Origin: Cafeteria roenbergensis
Taxonomy: Eukaryota; Sar; Bigyra; Bicosoecida; Cafeteriaceae
NCBI GenBank assembly: GCA_008330645.1
Contig: VLTN01000005.1
Location: 124,001 to 188,000 of the forward strand
Length of the DNA: 64,000 nt
Direction: 5' to 3'
A model generated the notes under the pieces. It saw only the letters and a list, made by a program, of their open reading frames with translations, was not told where the DNA came from and made no database searches. Positions 61,985 through 64,000 of this stretch are shown one piece after another; within the stretch, counting starts at the first letter, position 1, and each line of letters begins with the position of its first letter. The position numbers were made by a program, and so were the translations under genes.

Positions 61985-64000
61985 TCATTTGCCAATGTTT
62001 GCTTCCAAAAACGCTACTCTTTCTAAAAGTTGTTGGCACGTCTTTACAATTGGGGCAATGAGTTCACTATATCTCAGGGAGTATTGGCATGTACCGTCTT
62101 CGCGTGTCTCGAAATCGACAATGCCGTTCCCCTTCCCGTCAATGTCTCCTAAATCTGCAAATGTTTTTTCAACTTCTTGTGCAATAAACCCATAGTGAAT
62201 GCGATTACTTGTTCCACTTTTGAGCCTGTATTGTGTTGGTCGGAGTCTTTCGATAAGATTGGTACCCATGCAAATGTCATGAATATCCTTCTTTAGGTTC
62301 AAATCAGAGCCCTCTGAAACATGCGTAAAATACCCAGTTCCGGAGCAACGCATATTGCCTCTAATGTCAAGGGGGTAACCAGGGTCACTCGTCCGAATTC
62401 CAAGTCTTCCATCGGATGAGGAGTCGGGATTTACAACAACACTTGTGGCCTCGGTATTCGAAGCACCACGAAAGGTTCCTGATGTTGCTGACACATCATG
62501 AAATGATCCCGTATTCGCATACACCGTATGTTCAAATGCACCCTCGCTTGCCCTCACACCAACCGAAAATAACCCTGTACCGGTCACACTTATACCGTTC
62601 GAGAACTCTGCTGTGTCGGCCTTAACACTGCCATTCACATGCAATGTGGCTTCTGGATTGTCCGTCTGTATTCCGACACGACCACCTTTAACACGCATGG
62701 TCTCTCTAAGACTGGTTCCGGGTGCATATATCCCATCTTGTGCTCTAAAAATTATATTCCCCTGCACGCCCGTATCCCCAGCGACCATTGCAATTTCACA
62801 TGTGCTCGGAAATGGTGTGGTCTCGGATGGGATCTCAACTCCAAAATCATATGCGTTAAATGCAATTCGCCTTTCATCCCTCCGCTCCTCACTTTGTTCA
62901 CGGGTGTTTAGTATCAAGTCTCCCTCCTGAATAATGACATTTCCACCAGATGTTTCTTTGTGTGTCGTTACACCATCCTCATTCAAAACATCGATTTCCT
63001 TACCAATGACAAGGTCACCTTCTGGAATTGTAAAATTGCCATGATGAGTTGTCGCCGTTGGACCTGCCTCCGTTCCAACCCGCACGCCGTCTCCAGATAC
63101 TACCATACACCCCGCAATGGACGCCGTATCAGATACTATCAGACTCTGTGTATCACAGGGTGACCCGGTGACAACAATGCCCTGAGACGCGATGAGCGAT
63201 TCGGTGAAACTCCCACTACCTGCCTTTAGAATGTCAGGTGAAATTGTTCCAACATCCAGCGTTCCCGTGACTATTGCCGATGAACATTTGATATCGTTGT
63301 TGAACAGTACATTTCCGTTGAACATTGTGAATGCATCGGTTATCTCAAGTCTATTTACACCAGGGGTGGCTGAAAAGACCGTGAGAGAATCGGTTGTCAT
63401 TGTACCAGCGCCCAAACCACCGCTAATTACTGCATTCGTCGCCCCCAAACTACCTGTTTGTAACAAACCATCGATTACTGCAGACCCCGCGTCTAATTGA
63501 CCCCCAACTTCTAGGCTCCCCGTTGTCAATTTATCACTGAATATTGCAGAGGTACCGTCGACTTTAAACACTTCTCCTGAATCTGAGACAACCGAGAGAC
63601 CACCAACAGTTACACTGTCGCCGAACATTGCAGAGGTGCCAAAGAGCCCTCCCCCAATAGTAACTGAATTGGTTGTAGTAAGAGGTTTTGTCATTGTAAC
63701 GGGGCGCAAGAACGATGTGTAATATCCCGGATCTTGGTCTGTGGAGGGGGTCTTGTCCTCGAGATGATCAAACTGAAACATTGTGTACTCGTTCTTACTC
63801 CCTGTTGTATCTTTGGCACCGACATTGAAACAGATAGGCTGTTGACCTTCCGGGTATGTCACATCGGGGAATGCAAATCGAGCATCTGGCAGTTTCCCCA
63901 TCACGGCGATTCGGAAATCTGTAAATCCATCTCCCATGTATTCAGTCGATCCAGTGCACATTGTGAGCATGCTTGCTGGTTGAAAAGAATCGCCATCGCC
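61985..64000 (-). CDS. Paralogous S74 fibre-like protein, 5' end outside window
   Basis: The frame is open from the right window edge to a TGA at 61985-61987, at least 671 residues, so the start lies outside. The residues before the Met at 63970 (DGDSFQPAS) already align with the paralogue, so that Met is not the start. Shared segments are MLTMCTGSTEYMGD, CFNVGAKD, EYTMFQFDHL and YTSFLRPV. Repeats of the type LDAGSAVIDGLL follow, then GRVGIQTDNPEATLHVNGSV, a typical fibre segment. The S74 domain has EGSDLNLKKDI with the Ser and Lys five residues apart, LRPTQYRLKSG and YGFIAQEVE, ending in a short coiled coil. Only 32 bp separate its stop from the start of the downstream paralogue, a virus-like spacing. 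Confidence 0.85.
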   Translation of the reverse strand, partial: GDGDSFQPASMLTMCTGSTEYMGDGFTDFRIAVMGKLPDARFAFPDVTYPEGQQPICFNVGAKDTTGSKNEYTMFQFDHLEDKTPSTDQDPGYYTSFLRPVTMTKPLTTTNSVTIGGGLFGTSAMFGDSVTVGGLSVVSDSGEVFKVDGTSAIFSDKLTTGSLEVGGQLDAGSAVIDGLLQTGSLGATNAVISGGLGAGTMTTDSLTVFSATPGVNRLEITDAFTMFNGNVLFNNDIKCSSAIVTGTLDVGTISPDILKAGSGSFTESLIASQGIVVTGSPCDTQSLIVSDTASIAGCMVVSGDGVRVGTEAGPTATTHHGNFTIPEGDLVIGKEIDVLNEDGVTTHKETSGGNVIIQEGDLILNTREQSEERRDERRIAFNAYDFGVEIPSETTPFPSTCEIAMVAGDTGVQGNIIFRAQDGIYAPGTSLRETMRVKGGRVGIQTDNPEATLHVNGSVKADTAEFSNGISVTGTGLFSVGVRASEGAFEHTVYANTGSFHDVSATSGTFRGASNTEATSVVVNPDSSSDGRLGIRTSDPGYPLDIRGNMRCSGTGYFTHVSEGSDLNLKKDIHDICMGTNLIERLRPTQYRLKSGTSNRIHYGFIAQEVEKTFADLGDIDGKGNGIVDFETREDGTCQYSLRYSELIAPIVKTCQQLLERVAFLEANIGK

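Larger units (their letters stand above)
58279..64000. mobile_element. Left end of an AT-richer integrated virus-like element (right end outside window)
   Basis: Base composition changes abruptly at 58,279, in the middle of a host exon. To the right lie a perfect 96-bp palindrome, an 85-bp tandem array, a set of hairpins, and two closely spaced intronless minus-strand genes for S74-type fibre proteins, which are usual in bacteriophage and algal or protist DNA viruses. The boundary is placed where the host reading frame ends and the palindrome starts. No capsid, ATPase, polymerase or integrase gene is inside the window, so class and mobility are inferred. A Polinton-like virus, virophage-like element, or inserted piece of a large DNA virus are all possible. 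Confidence 0.75.

Overview
The window is a GC-rich nuclear segment from a flagellated unicellular eukaryote, followed from about 58,279 to the right edge by an AT-richer block that looks like the end of an integrated DNA virus or virus-like element. Eukaryotic origin is clear from spliced genes with very uniform introns (donors mostly GTGAG, acceptors mostly CGCAG). A flagellate is indicated by IFT46, and a stramenopile by an EGF-repeat secreted protein that resembles tubular-mastigoneme proteins. No plastid gene is visible. A heterotrophic stramenopile such as a Cafeteria-like bicosoecid would fit: those genomes are GC-rich and known to carry AT-rich endogenous virus elements. This host assignment is inference.

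Layout of the host part, left to right: C-terminal end of an unknown gene (1-207); serine carboxypeptidase S10 (+); RBM42-like RNA-binding protein (+); IFT46 (-); RAD50 (+); ATG12 (-); an archaemetzincin-family protein that has lost its HExxH site (-); prolyl oligopeptidase (+); CABLES-like cyclin (+); mastigoneme-like EGF protein (-); a 2,018-residue Slo/BK-type K+ channel (+); a small hypothetical gene (-); a GT17-like glycosyltransferase (+); a 408-residue unknown (+); a selenocysteine-lyase/AlaX fusion (-); mitochondrial-type TrpRS (+); a TRPML/polycystin-like channel (-); a 1,933-residue WW + OSCA/TMEM63-like protein (-); a 2,331-residue guanylate-binding-protein-like GTPase with coiled coil and NPF motifs (-); and a secreted C39-like peptidase-domain gene (+). 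Genes are tightly packed, often convergent or divergent with 100-350 bp between them. Tandem repeats and homopolymer runs lie in several of the gaps.

The C39-like gene is cut in mid-exon at 58,279 by a perfect 96-bp palindrome (48-bp arms). Then come four 85-bp tandem repeats and three related hairpins whose arms change in a compensatory way. After these lie two tandem paralogous genes (-) for fibre-like proteins ending in a peptidase S74 intramolecular chaperone domain; the second runs off the window. This arrangement (terminal palindrome, repeat-rich end, tightly packed intronless genes of different base composition) is the strongest candidate here for an undescribed element. I cannot see its capsid, integrase or polymerase genes, so its class (Polinton-like virus, virophage-like, giant-virus fragment or other) is open.
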